DNA from: Planctomycetota bacterium | GTDB taxonomy: Bacteria > Planctomycetota > UBA8742 > UBA2392 | Reading direction: 5' to 3' | Assembly: GCA_016722065.1 (NCBI GenBank) | Contig: JADKGX010000001.1 | Coordinates: 2,294,001 to 2,358,000 of the forward strand | DNA length: 64,000 nt | In this document: piece by piece, positions 40,852 through 48,407 of the stretch | How the letters are laid out: the number at the start of each line of letters is the position of its first letter | How positions within the stretch are numbered: the stretch's first letter is position 1 | Translations under genes and position numbers: made by a program | The notes under the pieces: model-generated | Database searches by the model: none | What the model saw: the letters and a program-made list of their open reading frames with translations, nothing else | What the model was told of the DNA's origin: nothing

Positions 40852-41144
40852 CCTTCCCGGTCGAAGTCCGGCTCTCGGCGCAAATCGAAGCAGAGGAAGC
40901 GATTGAATTCTACGAGGGCCGGCGCAAAGGACTCGGCGCCGAACTGCGCTCGGCGATTGAGATGACCATTGAAGGCATTTGTTCGCACCCGCACTCCGGG
41001 CGTGAGTTCATTCCGGGCGTGCGGCGTGTTCTTGTTCCGAAGTTCAAACATCGAGTGTTCTACGTGGTAGAAAGCGATCGAATTGTAGTTATCGGCATCT
41101 ACCACCCTGCGCAGTTAGACAGCGACTTGCCGGACCGCGTTTAG
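40848..41144 (+). CDS. ParE/RelE-superfamily toxin
   Basis: A 98-residue protein of the ParE/RelE fold: MTFPVEVRLSAQIEAEEAIEFY, SAIEMTIEGICSHPHSGREF, VRRVLVPKFKHRVFYVVES, VVIGIYHPAQ. The sequence (ERR-type arginine in VRR, FPH-like arrangement, R in HRV) is closer to ParE than to RelE; which target (gyrase or ribosome) cannot be told. It overlaps the antitoxin gene by 4 bp and is translated by coupling. Confidence 0.85.
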   Translation: MTFPVEVRLSAQIEAEEAIEFYEGRRKGLGAELRSAIEMTIEGICSHPHSGREFIPGVRRVLVPKFKHRVFYVVESDRIVVIGIYHPAQLDSDLPDRV

Positions 41145-41198
41145 TCAGGAGCAAAGGCCACGGCGCTGGGACAGGGGCTTTGAGGTTTCAGGTTTTGG

Positions 41199-41279
41199 CT
41201 ACCCCAACGGGCGTTCCAACTTGGTGCTGGCGGTGTCGAAACTCTGCAGTTCAACTTCGATCATCAAACGGCCCGCGGC
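41199..41279 (-). pseudogene. Fragment of an E2 acyltransferase 3' end
   Basis: The minus strand encodes AGRLMIEVELQ then SFDTASTKLERPLG and a stop. It aligns with the end of the intact E2 at 41986 (AGRFMMAIEDELQ, NFDTASTGLERRLG). From ELQ to the stop, 14 of 17 residues are identical. Nothing upstream of the fragment continues the domain; the haem-binding protein gene starts 26 bp away. A remnant of a duplicated or deleted acyltransferase. Confidence 0.8.
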
Positions 41280-41304
41280 GTAGGCGGGCGCGTACCCCCG
41301 CCAG

Positions 41305-41775
41305 CTAGTCGTCGCCTTTGCGGGGGGATTCCCTGGTGCCGAACGTGGCTTCCAGACCCTGAATCAGGGCCTGCTTTTCGGCATCAGACAGACGTGCTTG
41401 CGGGTGGGTGGGCAGGTAGATCCACATTGGCATTTCGCCGTCACGCACTTCTTTGGCCGCTTTTTGGCCGTTCTTCTGGGGGCGGTTCCACTCCGAGAAG
41501 TTCAGTTCGCTGCGGCCTTCATTGACGTCGCGTTGGACAAGCCACGACACGGGTGCGACATGCGAGTACCAGGGCCATTCGGTTTCGTTGCTGTGGCAAT
41601 CAAAGCAGGCCCGCTTGGCCAGATCGCGCGTAGCGGCACTGTCCCACTTGGGTTCTGTCGCGACTGCGGGGTTGCTGTGGTCGCGTCCATAGGGAACAAG
41701 CTGGATCGCCGCAGCCAGTGCCAACGCACCCAGCAGCAGGGGTTTTAGGAAACGGCGTTTCTTCTTCTCGGGCAT
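41305..41775 (-). CDS. Exported haem-binding domain protein
   Basis: A 156-residue protein. After a basic start and one hydrophobic helix (LLLGALALAAAIQLV, signal anchor), the mature part carries one c-type haem site in CFDCHSNETEWPWYSHVAP, the signature of the short haem-binding domain family (PF14376-like). SWLVQRDVNEGRSELNFSEW and MPMWIYLPTHPQARLSD complete the family pattern. Likely a periplasmic electron-transfer protein. AGGA precedes the ATG. It sits between an E2 fragment and the intact E2 gene. Confidence 0.85.
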   Translation of the reverse strand: MPEKKKRRFLKPLLLGALALAAAIQLVPYGRDHSNPAVATEPKWDSAATRDLAKRACFDCHSNETEWPWYSHVAPVSWLVQRDVNEGRSELNFSEWNRPQKNGQKAAKEVRDGEMPMWIYLPTHPQARLSDAEKQALIQGLEATFGTRESPRKGDD

Positions 41776-41934
41776 GGCTGGATTCCTGGTTGCGGCAGCA
41801 TGGCAAGGACAGTCGTGTAACGTGCCCGACCACTGATGTTAACGATTTGGCCAACGGGGCATTTCACACACCGAACATTTGCCGCCGAAAACAGCTCCCG
41901 GATGCATCAACGTTGAAGTATCGATGCTTGGACA

Positions 41935-41966
41935 AAGCAAAAGCCCCCGCAACAAAGCGGGGGCCT
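41935..41966 (-). terminator. Terminator after E2 gene
   Basis: An 8-bp stem (GCCCCCGC / GCGGGGGC) with a 6-nt loop; on the minus strand it is followed by TTTTGCTTTG. Lies 20 bp after the E2 stop. Confidence 0.85.
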
Positions 41967-41985
41967 GTGGCATGTTGTGCTTGCG

Positions 41986-43404
41986 TCAACCCAGCCGGCG
42001 TTCCAGGCCGGTGCTGGCGGTGTCGAAGTTCTGCAGTTCGTCTTCGATCGCCATCATGAAGCGGCCCGCCAGTGCGCCGTCCACCAGCCGGTGGTCAAAG
42101 GCAAGGCTGAGGTAAATCATGTCGCGGAAGCCCCAGGAATCCTCGGTCACCATCACCGGGCGCTTGACGATTTTGCCTGCGCCCATGATTGCGCTTTCGG
42201 GCTGGTTGATCAGCGGCATGCCCATGATCGGGCCGAAGCTGCCCACGTTGGTCAGCGTGAACGTTCCGCCGCTGGTGTCGTCGGGGCTCAACTTGCCGTT
42301 CTTGGCGCGCTTGCCCAGGTCGTCTACTGCCGTGGCAATGCCCACCAGGTTCAGGTTCTGGCAGTTCTTGATGTTGGGTACGATCAGGTCGCCGGAATCC
42401 AACGCGACGGCGAACCCGTAGTTCACGAACTTTTTGACGATGATCTCGTCTCCGTTGATCATCGAGTTGACCATCGGGAATCGTTCCAGCGCACGGCAAC
42501 TGGCCCAGATAAAGAAGCTGGTGTAGGTCAGGTTGAAGCCGTACTCCTGCACAAAGCGCTTCTTGATGCTCTCGCGGAACTTCACAATCTTGCTGATATC
42601 GACTTCGTGAACCTGGTTCACGTGCGCCGCGGTATCAATCGTGTTGCGCATGGCCTTGACGATGGCCTTGCGTACGGTGCTCATCTTGATCACTTCCACG
42701 GGCTTGTTGGCCAGCCCAAGCTGTTCCAGCGACTTCTTTTCGCCAAAGGCCGATCGTGCGGCAGGTGCAGCGCTGGCGGTGGCCGGTGCATGGCTGGTTG
42801 GGGCGCCAACTTCCATGACGCGCGCCACGGGCTGGGACGTGCGGTTGCCCAGGTAGGTTTCCAGGTCAGCGCGGCTGATGCGGCCGTCTTTGCCGCTGCC
42901 GGGCAGGTTTTCGATTTCTTCCAGGGCCACGCCGGCTTCCTGGGCCATGGCGCGAACGACCGGCGAGTAAAAGCGTTTGCCGTCGCTGCGTGGCACAGGC
43001 GTGCTGCCGGTGCGGGCAGGCGCATGGCCGTTGCCACCGTGTGATGCCGCGCTAGCGCTCACGGGCGCGGCGCTGGCGGCGTTGCTCGCGGCGGCCGGGG
43101 CCGCCTTGATAGGGTTTGCTGCCGGAGCAGGTGAGGCCGCGGGTGCTGATGGTGTCGCCGTGGCGCTGTCGCTGATACGGGCGATGACCTTGCCGACTTC
43201 CACGACGTCGTCGGTCTTGTACAGGATTTCGGTCAGCACACCACCGGCTGGTGCGGGCACTTCGCTGTCAACTTTGTCGGTGCTGATCTCAAGGACAATT
43301 TCGTCCTTCTTGACCTTGTCGCCGACGTTCTTGGTCCACTTGACAATCGTGGCTTCGGCAATCGATTCGCCCATTTTGGGCATCAGCATGTCGATGGTGG
43401 CCAT
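41986..43404 (-). CDS. 2-oxoacid dehydrogenase E2, dihydrolipoamide acyltransferase
   Basis: A 472-residue E2. One lipoyl domain (residues 1-80, lipoyl-lysine in STDKVDSE), an Ala/Pro linker (about 80-150), the peripheral-subunit-binding domain (FYSPVVRAMAQEAGVALEEI, GSGKDGRISRADLETYL), another linker and the catalytic domain with active-site AFDHRLVDGA and a DxxxGxxG-like segment. It could serve 2-oxoglutarate or branched-chain oxoacid dehydrogenase; E1 and E3 genes are not in the window. AAGGA precedes the ATG. Lipoylated by the product of the nearby lipA. Confidence 0.92.
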   Translation of the reverse strand: MATIDMLMPKMGESIAEATIVKWTKNVGDKVKKDEIVLEISTDKVDSEVPAPAGGVLTEILYKTDDVVEVGKVIARISDSATATPSAPAASPAPAANPIKAAPAAASNAASAAPVSASAASHGGNGHAPARTGSTPVPRSDGKRFYSPVVRAMAQEAGVALEEIENLPGSGKDGRISRADLETYLGNRTSQPVARVMEVGAPTSHAPATASAAPAARSAFGEKKSLEQLGLANKPVEVIKMSTVRKAIVKAMRNTIDTAAHVNQVHEVDISKIVKFRESIKKRFVQEYGFNLTYTSFFIWASCRALERFPMVNSMINGDEIIVKKFVNYGFAVALDSGDLIVPNIKNCQNLNLVGIATAVDDLGKRAKNGKLSPDDTSGGTFTLTNVGSFGPIMGMPLINQPESAIMGAGKIVKRPVMVTEDSWGFRDMIYLSLAFDHRLVDGALAGRFMMAIEDELQNFDTASTGLERRLG

Positions 43405-43491
43405 GGCATTCCTTGCGTGGTCAGATCCGGCCAGAAGATAACACTGGACCCATGCGATGCCATCCCCCGTGGAAACCGCATTGCCTTGCGC

Positions 43492-44118
43492 TCACGAGGC
43501 GTAGGTAGCTGTTGTGTCTGCGATCAACTTGCCCCAGGCGCCCTTCTTGAGGGTTTGCATTGCCTGCGGCTCGCCTTGGCTTACTCCCGGGCACAGCAGT
43601 TCAACGCCAAGTTCTCCTGCCGCGGCCAGGCTTTTTGCCATGGTCTTGCGTTTGGATTTGCCACAGAACACCGCCCAGCCCTTGGTTGTGTGGCACAGAA
43701 AATCGCCGGTGAACAATGTCTGTTGTTCGCCACCGGTCCAGAAGTAGCACAGCCCGCCAGCGGCGTGGCCGGGTGTGTGCAGTGCCAGCAGGTCTTTTTC
43801 CAGTTGTGTGCGGGCGCCCAGGGTTTCCAGCTTTGTGGCTTTGCAGCGGGTCTTGACCCTGGCCTTGTCGCTTTCGTGGCAGACCAGCGTGGCGCCGAAA
43901 TGATTGGCCACCTTGCCGTGCCAGGCGTTGGCGAAGTGAATGTCGGTCAGCAGCACGCGCGACAGGCCGCCCAGCTTTTCAATGGCCGGCAGAATCTCGC
44001 TGACATCGGCGCAAGCCACCAGCAGGTTGCCGGTCTTTCGGCGCAGCAGCCAGGAAAAGTTCGTCCATTCGCCGCGGTTCAGGGTGTGCAGATGCAGACT
44101 TGCGCTGATCTTGTCCAT
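43492..44118 (-). CDS. Metallo-beta-lactamase-fold protein with degenerate metal site
   Basis: A 208-residue protein with MBL layout: N-terminal strands, LLTDIHFANAWHGK at the place of HxHxDH, then HTPGHAAGGLCYF, LFTGDFLC. Of the HxHxDH ligands only the second His remains (it reads DIHFAN); the later His and Asp are kept. The protein probably binds no or one metal and may be a non-catalytic or altered member. GAGGA precedes the ATG. It lies 18 bp downstream of the Rieske gene, so likely in the same transcript. Confidence 0.75.
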   Translation of the reverse strand: MDKISASLHLHTLNRGEWTNFSWLLRRKTGNLLVACADVSEILPAIEKLGGLSRVLLTDIHFANAWHGKVANHFGATLVCHESDKARVKTRCKATKLETLGARTQLEKDLLALHTPGHAAGGLCYFWTGGEQQTLFTGDFLCHTTKGWAVFCGKSKRKTMAKSLAAAGELGVELLCPGVSQGEPQAMQTLKKGAWGKLIADTTATYAS

Positions 44119-44136
44119 GGCAGTCCTCGGCGGTTC

Positions 44137-44448
44137 TCAGGGAAGGTCGACAATCACGTGGTTGTTCTCGATGCGCACAGCATAGCTGGGAATGCGAATG
44201 TGGTCGCTCATCAGGCTGATGCCAGTGCGCAGGTTGAATTGCCAGCCATGCCAGGGGCAGGTCAGCACGCCGCGTTCAATGGCTGCGTCCTCAATTGGCG
44301 AATCCATGTGGGGGCAGTTGTTCTGCAGTGCAAACAGTTCACCGCCGACATTGAACAAGGCGCACCCTATGCCATCAGGCAGATCGAAGTGACGGCAGCT
44401 TCCAGGTTGCGGGGCCTGGTCAAGGGTGCACAGGCGAACACTGGGCAT
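44137..44448 (-). CDS. Rieske [2Fe-2S] ferredoxin
   Basis: A 103-residue protein with the Rieske cluster motif CPHMDSPIED and CPWHGWQF (C-x-H, 17 residues, C-x-x-H), ferredoxin-type length. Starts at ATG 44448, which overlaps the stop of the upstream gene (TGATG), so translation is coupled. Such small Rieske proteins (NirD- or BphA3-like) donate electrons to oxygenases or nitrite reductases; no partner is evident here. Confidence 0.9.
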   Translation of the reverse strand: MPSVRLCTLDQAPQPGSCRHFDLPDGIGCALFNVGGELFALQNNCPHMDSPIEDAAIERGVLTCPWHGWQFNLRTGISLMSDHIRIPSYAVRIENNHVIVDLP

Positions 44449-44891
44449 CAGGCATCGTTCCGGGCAAGAATCTGCACGCCAGCCTGGACCAGCGCGTTGC
44501 CGCAGGCGTCGGCCAGTTCGCGGGCACGATTCTTGACGCGATTGACGCCCAGAAAACCCGTCCACCAGGGGGTGTTGCGCTCAATGATCAGATGGCTTGT
44601 TGAATCCGGCGCCAGCGCAATCACCAGCCGAAAGTCGCAATAGGCCACAAAGGCGCCCACCAGCAGGCTGGCCACAAAGCTGCCTTTGCGGGCGATGTGG
44701 CGACCCGGGGCCTCGGCCTCGATGGTGAACTCCATTTCTGCTGCGGTGGCCAGCGCGATGCGTTCCAGCAATTCCGGGGCGGCGGTGGTGACGTAGGAAT
44801 GTCCGGGCATGACGCAAGTCTGGCCGTGGCGGGCCAACAAATCAACCCGGCGCTTGCGGACTTGCGCGAAGTCGGAATAATAGACATACAT
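44448..44891 (-). CDS. Unknown soluble protein upstream of Rieske gene
   Basis: A 147-residue protein with alternating beta and alpha text (EMEFTIEAEAPGRHIARKGSFV, CDFRLVIALAPDSTSHLIIE, a C-terminal helix). No signal peptide and no recognised motif. A perfect TATAAT box (44897-44902, minus strand) ends 5 nt before the ATG, which would place the transcript start at or near the start codon; the message may be leaderless. Translationally coupled to the Rieske protein. Similarity to wall or lipid-binding START/SRPBCC-like folds is possible but not shown. Confidence 0.6.
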   Translation of the reverse strand: MYVYYSDFAQVRKRRVDLLARHGQTCVMPGHSYVTTAAPELLERIALATAAEMEFTIEAEAPGRHIARKGSFVASLLVGAFVAYCDFRLVIALAPDSTSHLIIERNTPWWTGFLGVNRVKNRARELADACGNALVQAGVQILARNDA

Positions 44892-44896
44892 ATCCG

Positions 44897-44902
44897 ATTA
44901 TA
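44897..44902 (-). promoter_or_regulatory. TATAAT -10 box, possibly leaderless
   Basis: Perfect consensus hexamer on the minus strand, 5 nt before the ATG at 44891. No good -35 was found. Confidence 0.4.
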
Positions 44903-44949
44903 CCGTCACGGGCGGCGGACTCCGCCCTGGAACCAACCTGCCGGCCCGC

Positions 44950-46824
44950 ATGAACGACCTGACAACCCCGCCTGAGCTTTTGCGTATCTACCTGATCCGC
45001 CCTTCGCGGTATGACGATGAGGGCTACGTCGTGCGCCACTGGAAGGGCGTCATTCCAAGCAACACGCTGTCCACGCTGCACGGATTGAACCTGCATCTCG
45101 ATTCGACACGGGCACTGGGCGCAACCCGCATCCACTCAATACCGGTGGATGAGGCCGTCGAGAGGATTCCCCTGCGCCGGATTTTCAGGCAGTCCCGCCA
45201 GGCCGGCACGCGGGTTGTTGTGGCCCTGTGCGGCGTGCAGACCAACCAGATCGTGCGTGCGACGGACCTGGCACGGCGCTTTCGGGCGCAAGGCATCAGT
45301 GTGATGATCGGCGGGTTTCATGTCTCTGGTGTCAACGCGCTGGTACCGGGCATGTCGCCGGAGATCCGTGAATTGATCGAGTTGGGCGTGCATGTGGTTC
45401 GGGGCGAAGTAGACGATTGCTGGGGCACGATCCTGCAGCAGCTGCTGGCAGGCAGCCTGCCAGGCTGGGTAGACCACCTGCACGCCCAGCCCGACCTTGC
45501 AATACAGCCGCTGCCTGTGGCCGATCCGCACACGATGGCCCGCTTTGCGGTGCGAGACCAGTGCACGATCGATGCCAGCCGCGGCTGCCCCTTCAATTGT
45601 AGTTTTTGCACCATCATTAACGTGCAGGGCCGCCAGATGCGCGCCCGCCGGCCGCAGGCGATTCTGGCCAGCATGCGGCGCCAATACGCGCGCGGCATAC
45701 GCCAGTACTTTTTCACCGACGACAACTTCGCGCGCCACCCCCAATGGGAAGCCATCTTTGACGGCATGGCAGCCCTGCGCCAAAGCGGTATGAAGGTCAG
45801 TTGCATGATGCAGGTCGACACACAGGCCGTGCGCATTCCAGGGTTTGTCGAAAAGGCCGCCAAAGCCGGTTGCGATCACGTTTTCATCGGCCTGGAAAGC
45901 ATCAACCCGGCCAACCTTGCGGCAGCCGGCAAGCGCCACAACCAGGTGGATGACTTCAAGGCCATGATCCAGACCTGGCGCCAGCACGGGGTCGTAACGC
46001 AAGTCGGGTACATTCTTGGATTTCCCAACGATACACCGCAAAGCATTGCCCAAGACGTGCGCCGGTTGCGCGACGAAATCGGCGTGGACATTGCCACTTT
46101 CTTCATCCTGATGCCCCTGCCGGGATCAGCGGATCACGCAAATGCAGTGCGCGAGGGCGTTGCAATCGACCCGGACTTCAACAAGTACGAAAGCACCCAC
46201 GCGCTGACCAGCCACCCGCACATGTCCACGGCAGAACTGGAACAGGCCTATCGCGACGCATGGAGCGAGTTTTACAGCGTGGAACACATGAAGCGCGCCC
46301 TGGGCCGCGCGGACCCGGCGGTGTACTGGCCTTTGTTTCAGATGTTTCTGTGGTATCGCAACAGTGCTGGCCAGGGCGAGCACCCGATGCTGGGCGGCTT
46401 CTTGCGCCGCCGCGACCGCAAGGATCGACGCGCTGGTTTTGCCGTGCAGGGGCGACTGGCACACGGACTTCGCATGTTGAGGTATCACGGCCGCCTGCTG
46501 CAACTGTGGTGGAAGATGCTGCCCGAGATGCAGGAGGTCTGGCTGGCCACACGCAGGCCCGAACCCGACGAGGGCCGGCTGGGCGCGATTCTGCGTGGCA
46601 TGCTGGGGTTTCGTCCGGGTGTAGTGCTGGGCAACCTGGCTGCGCGTGTCAATCGGTTTCGCGTCACGCGCCAGGACTTGAGCGCCTATTGGGCTTCGCT
46701 GCAGCGATTTGCATGGAAGCGCGCAAACCCGCTGGCCATTCCAGCCAAGGCCCTGCGCGAAGGCGCGCTGTTCAGCCACTTTCTTTTACAGCTTCTTGCC
46801 CTCGGTCGGCGGCAGGGTGCGTAG
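44950..46824 (+). CDS. B12-binding-type radical SAM protein
   Basis: A 624-residue protein. The N-terminal third (LRIYLIRPSRYDDEGY, VVVALCGVQTNQIVRATDLARR, SVMIGGFHVSG, GVHVVRGEVDDCW) is a Rossmann domain like the B12-binding domain of class B enzymes, although the DxHxxG lower-ligand motif is not evident. The radical SAM cluster is CPFNCSFC in ASRGCPFNCSFCTII (CX3CX2C), followed by the GIRQYFFTDDNF and IGLESINP strands. A C-terminal extension of about 170 residues is basic. Role and substrate unknown; such proteins methylate or rearrange lipids, hopanoids and peptides. Confidence 0.85.
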   Translation: MNDLTTPPELLRIYLIRPSRYDDEGYVVRHWKGVIPSNTLSTLHGLNLHLDSTRALGATRIHSIPVDEAVERIPLRRIFRQSRQAGTRVVVALCGVQTNQIVRATDLARRFRAQGISVMIGGFHVSGVNALVPGMSPEIRELIELGVHVVRGEVDDCWGTILQQLLAGSLPGWVDHLHAQPDLAIQPLPVADPHTMARFAVRDQCTIDASRGCPFNCSFCTIINVQGRQMRARRPQAILASMRRQYARGIRQYFFTDDNFARHPQWEAIFDGMAALRQSGMKVSCMMQVDTQAVRIPGFVEKAAKAGCDHVFIGLESINPANLAAAGKRHNQVDDFKAMIQTWRQHGVVTQVGYILGFPNDTPQSIAQDVRRLRDEIGVDIATFFILMPLPGSADHANAVREGVAIDPDFNKYESTHALTSHPHMSTAELEQAYRDAWSEFYSVEHMKRALGRADPAVYWPLFQMFLWYRNSAGQGEHPMLGGFLRRRDRKDRRAGFAVQGRLAHGLRMLRYHGRLLQLWWKMLPEMQEVWLATRRPEPDEGRLGAILRGMLGFRPGVVLGNLAARVNRFRVTRQDLSAYWASLQRFAWKRANPLAIPAKALREGALFSHFLLQLLALGRRQGA

Positions 46825-46837
46825 TCCCGGCCCGCGG

Positions 46838-46878
46838 CGCAAAAGCAAAGCGGGGAGTGGCCAGCAGCCACTCCCCGC
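46838..46878 (-). terminator. Terminator for tRNA-Met
   Basis: Perfect 12-bp stem (46850-46861 with 46867-46878), followed on the minus strand by TTTGCTTTTG. It lies just after the tRNA 3' end and may also end the plus-strand radical SAM transcript. Confidence 0.85.
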
Positions 46879-46890
46879 CTGCGATTTCTG

Positions 46891-46967
46891 TGGTAGCTGG
46901 GACCGGAGTCGAACCGGCGACCTTAGGGTTATGAATCCTATGCTCTAACCACCTGAGCTACCCAGCC
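46891..46967 (-). tRNA. tRNA-Met (CAT anticodon)
   Basis: 77-nt cloverleaf with encoded CCA. Acceptor stem GGCTGGG pairs with CCCAGCT (one G-T); D-arm GCTC...GAGC; anticodon loop TTCATAA; T-arm GCCGG TTCGACT CCGGT. The last anticodon pair (A-C) is mismatched. A CAT anticodon could be elongator Met or Ile2 (after lysidine modification); the text resembles elongator Met (E. coli metT-like), so Met is preferred. Confidence 0.93.
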
Positions 46968-47081
46968 ACAGGCCCGGAAAGGTAACACCGCGCCTGTCCG
47001 GCGCAAGCGGATGGCAGCCACGCTGCACTCGGCCGGTGGGGCACAGCGCCATCCACAATGCGCCGTGGCTGGCGGGCTGGC

Positions 47082-48407
47082 CTAGATGTGCAGCGACGGG
47101 GGCAGCTCGATCAGGCGGCGGCTGGTGCGCTCGCTGACCGCAAGCCGATAGCGCCGGGCGCGATTCAAGCCCGGCAAAATGGCCAGTTCCACGCCAATGG
47201 CAAGCACATAGCAGACAATCGTCGTGACAATCACGATGCGAAAGTGCCCGCCATCCAACGCAATCAGGTAACCCGATGCAAAATTGGCAACCGTGAAGAA
47301 TGCGTGTCGGCTGCTGTGCACAAACAGGGCCACGGCATTGCGGTCCTGGTCTGGCATGACTTCTTGGGCGAACTGCTTGTAGATCGGATCACTGGCGTTC
47401 ATCAGGCACTGGCGTGCGATAAAGGCCGCAATCGCCAGCCACAGAAAATTGCCAAGAGCAAGCTCAATGAAAAAGGGCAGGCTCAAGATCTGGCTGGCAA
47501 TCATCACCTTGACCGGGCCAAAACGCTTGACCAGCACCGGTTGCAACAGATAGCTGATGACCAGCAGCCCGAACATGGCCATGAAAATCGGGGCAATCTG
47601 CTGCGGGTTCAGGCCCCATTCGTTCTTGAAGTACACATTGAAGAACGGAATCGTCAGACCCGCGCCGATGCCAATGATCATTTCCGGCAAGCCAAGCAGC
47701 AGCAGGCGCTTCTTTTCCGAGACCCGAAACAGTTGACGGATCGACTTGCCTTTTCCCTCAGCGGGCTCTTCGCGAATCAGGCTGATCGGCACAATCGCAA
47801 GCAGCACAAGGGCCGCGGCAACCAGCAGCGTCGCGCGGTAACCGAACATACGGCCCGAGACGTCCTGGCCAAAAAACTCGATGCTGTCGCCGGCAAAGCG
47901 CGCAAAGCGAAGCTGCAACTCGCCAGACAGGAAGCTTCCTACAAAGCCAGACAGCGGCCAGCCGACGGCACTGTTCAAGGAAAAGGCAAACAGTCGCGCG
48001 CCGGGTGTTGACTGGCGCATCAGAAAGGGCGCGGCCAGCGCCATGTTCAGGCTCATGGAAACGCCTGCTGCCAGCGCCGCGCCTCGAAACACCTCCAGCG
48101 TCCCAAACGCGCCCTGCAGGAAGAACCCGCAGGAGTTGACGCCCACAATGCAAAGCAGCAGCGATTTGGCCCGAAAGCGCCCGATGATCACCAGCGCGGG
48201 CACCACAATCAGCAGGCCACCCAGGCTGTTGAATGCCTGAACGCTGGTTACCTGCGGGTCGGGCAGTCCAAGGTCCACCAGATACTGGTTGCGCAGCACC
48301 ATGAAGATCTGGCGGCCGATGCCCATGACCAGCACGGAACACAGAAACAGCCACAGGTTGCGCGAAAGCAGCTTCAAACCCGATATGTAGTCGCGCAGGC
48401 CCTTCAC
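47082..48407 (-). CDS. MFS transporter, 12-helix
   Basis: A 441-residue membrane protein beginning with a GTG at 48407, preceded by GGAGGA. It shows the regular hydrophobic helices of the major facilitator fold, e.g. LLIVVPALVIIGRFRAKSLLL (helix 2 to loop 2-3) and the mirror GLLVISYLLQPVLVKRFGPVKV in the second half. Substrate unknown. The start overlaps the pabB stop by 4 bp (GTGA), indicating translational coupling, but a link between transporter and folate pathway is not obvious. Confidence 0.85.
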   Translation of the reverse strand: MKGLRDYISGLKLLSRNLWLFLCSVLVMGIGRQIFMVLRNQYLVDLGLPDPQVTSVQAFNSLGGLLIVVPALVIIGRFRAKSLLLCIVGVNSCGFFLQGAFGTLEVFRGAALAAGVSMSLNMALAAPFLMRQSTPGARLFAFSLNSAVGWPLSGFVGSFLSGELQLRFARFAGDSIEFFGQDVSGRMFGYRATLLVAAALVLLAIVPISLIREEPAEGKGKSIRQLFRVSEKKRLLLLGLPEMIIGIGAGLTIPFFNVYFKNEWGLNPQQIAPIFMAMFGLLVISYLLQPVLVKRFGPVKVMIASQILSLPFFIELALGNFLWLAIAAFIARQCLMNASDPIYKQFAQEVMPDQDRNAVALFVHSSRHAFFTVANFASGYLIALDGGHFRIVIVTTIVCYVLAIGVELAILPGLNRARRYRLAVSERTSRRLIELPPSLHI

